Source: Pseudomonadota bacterium (lineage in GTDB: Bacteria; Pseudomonadota; Gammaproteobacteria; Burkholderiales; Gallionellaceae). From it: a stretch of 64,000 nucleotides of DNA. Below, piece by piece: positions 63,835 to 64,000 of this stretch. Below the pieces are notes generated by a model. That model did no database searches, had not been told where the DNA came from, and was given only the letters and a program-made list of their open reading frames with translations. The stretch covers positions 62,001-126,000 of the forward strand of contig JAJYLY010000001.1 in assembly GCA_021787435.1 (NCBI GenBank), written 5' to 3'. The position numbers were made by a program, and so were the translations under genes. Numbering within the stretch: the first letter of the stretch is position 1; each line of letters opens with the position of its first letter.

Positions 63835-64000
63835 GGCATTAGAACCTGTGCCATAGTAGCCACCTGCCCCGTTTGATTGCCAACCACTTCCTGCGTTACT
63901 GCCGGTACCATATGTGCCTCCCGCACCATTGGACTGATAACCGCCTCCTGCGTTGCTGCCGGTACCATATATGCCGCCCGCACCATTGGACTGGTAGCCG
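63808..64000 (-). CDS. glycine-rich 19-residue repeat protein, 3' end altered, 5' end outside window
   Basis: Minus-strand frame open from the window edge: repeated units of the type GYQSNGAGGTYGTGSNAG (57-bp DNA repeat, three copies visible with G[YW]QSNGAGG[ITY]YGTGSNAG). It reads into the integrase fragment as PTGCSCA and stops at 63808, so its native C-terminus was lost at the 63834 junction. Low-complexity Gly/Asn/Ser/Tyr repeats suggest a surface or extracellular protein; no signal visible because the start is outside. Confidence 0.65.
   Translation of the reverse strand, partial: GYQSNGAGGIYGTGSNAGGGYQSNGAGGTYGTGSNAGSGWQSNGAGGYYGTGSNAGPTGCSCA

Overview
The window looks like a chromosome segment of a chemolithotrophic betaproteobacterium, perhaps of the Gallionella/Sideroxydans or sulfur-oxidising Nitrosomonadales type. 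This is an inference from gene content: a sulfide:quinone oxidoreductase-like gene, a DsrC/TusE-like sulfur carrier, a small c-type cytochrome, hydrogenase maturation genes hypA and hypB, and betaproteobacterial-looking housekeeping genes. No rRNA or species-level marker is present.

Bases 1-13640 are core genes: sulfur/redox functions, a selenium block (selD divergent from mnmH, with selO further on), purine synthesis (guaA, guaB), PII and greB. Bases 13641-14772 are a decayed stretch. Bases 14773-20569 hold a three-gene RND efflux operon whose last gene ends inside the terminal repeat of an internally deleted IS3-family element. Bases 21164-36612 mix core genes (zntB, a Lon-like protease, hypB, a GGDEF-EAL-HDOD protein, a chemoreceptor, hypA, an NlpC/P60 hydrolase, aspartokinase) with wreckage: a frameshifted MNT-HepT pair, a collapsed hoxF and a collapsed comEC 3' end.

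From the tRNA-Arg(ACG) gene at 36777 onward the DNA is accessory. A 52-bp copy of the tRNA 3' end recurs exactly at 52924 and 63490, each copy followed by a terminator and an inward-reading integrase. These repeats bound two tandem islands. Island A (36809-52923) carries integrase, a MerR/AlpA-like DNA-binding protein, a winged-helix/nuclease-like protein plus its small partner, RadC, and a type I restriction-modification operon. That operon has two unusual inserts: a phosphoribosyltransferase-like gene, and an hsdS whose product carries an N-terminal NADAR domain. Island B (52924-63489) carries a different integrase, an excisionase-like gene, a lipoprotein with a coiled coil, a second copy of the winged-helix/nuclease module, Sel1-repeat and DUF3761 secreted proteins, and a nuclease-helicase with six C-terminal Helicase-Associated repeats. 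Beyond the third att copy only an integrase 3' remnant survives, joined to a glycine-rich repeat gene.

The most interesting candidates are: (1) the hsdM / PRTase-like / NADAR-HsdS / AlbA_2 / hsdR operon, whose coupled extra domains suggest nucleotide or ADP-ribose chemistry linked to target recognition; (2) the two-gene module shared by both islands, with a 16-base motif at the same distance upstream of each copy; (3) a large structured non-coding element present in both islands.
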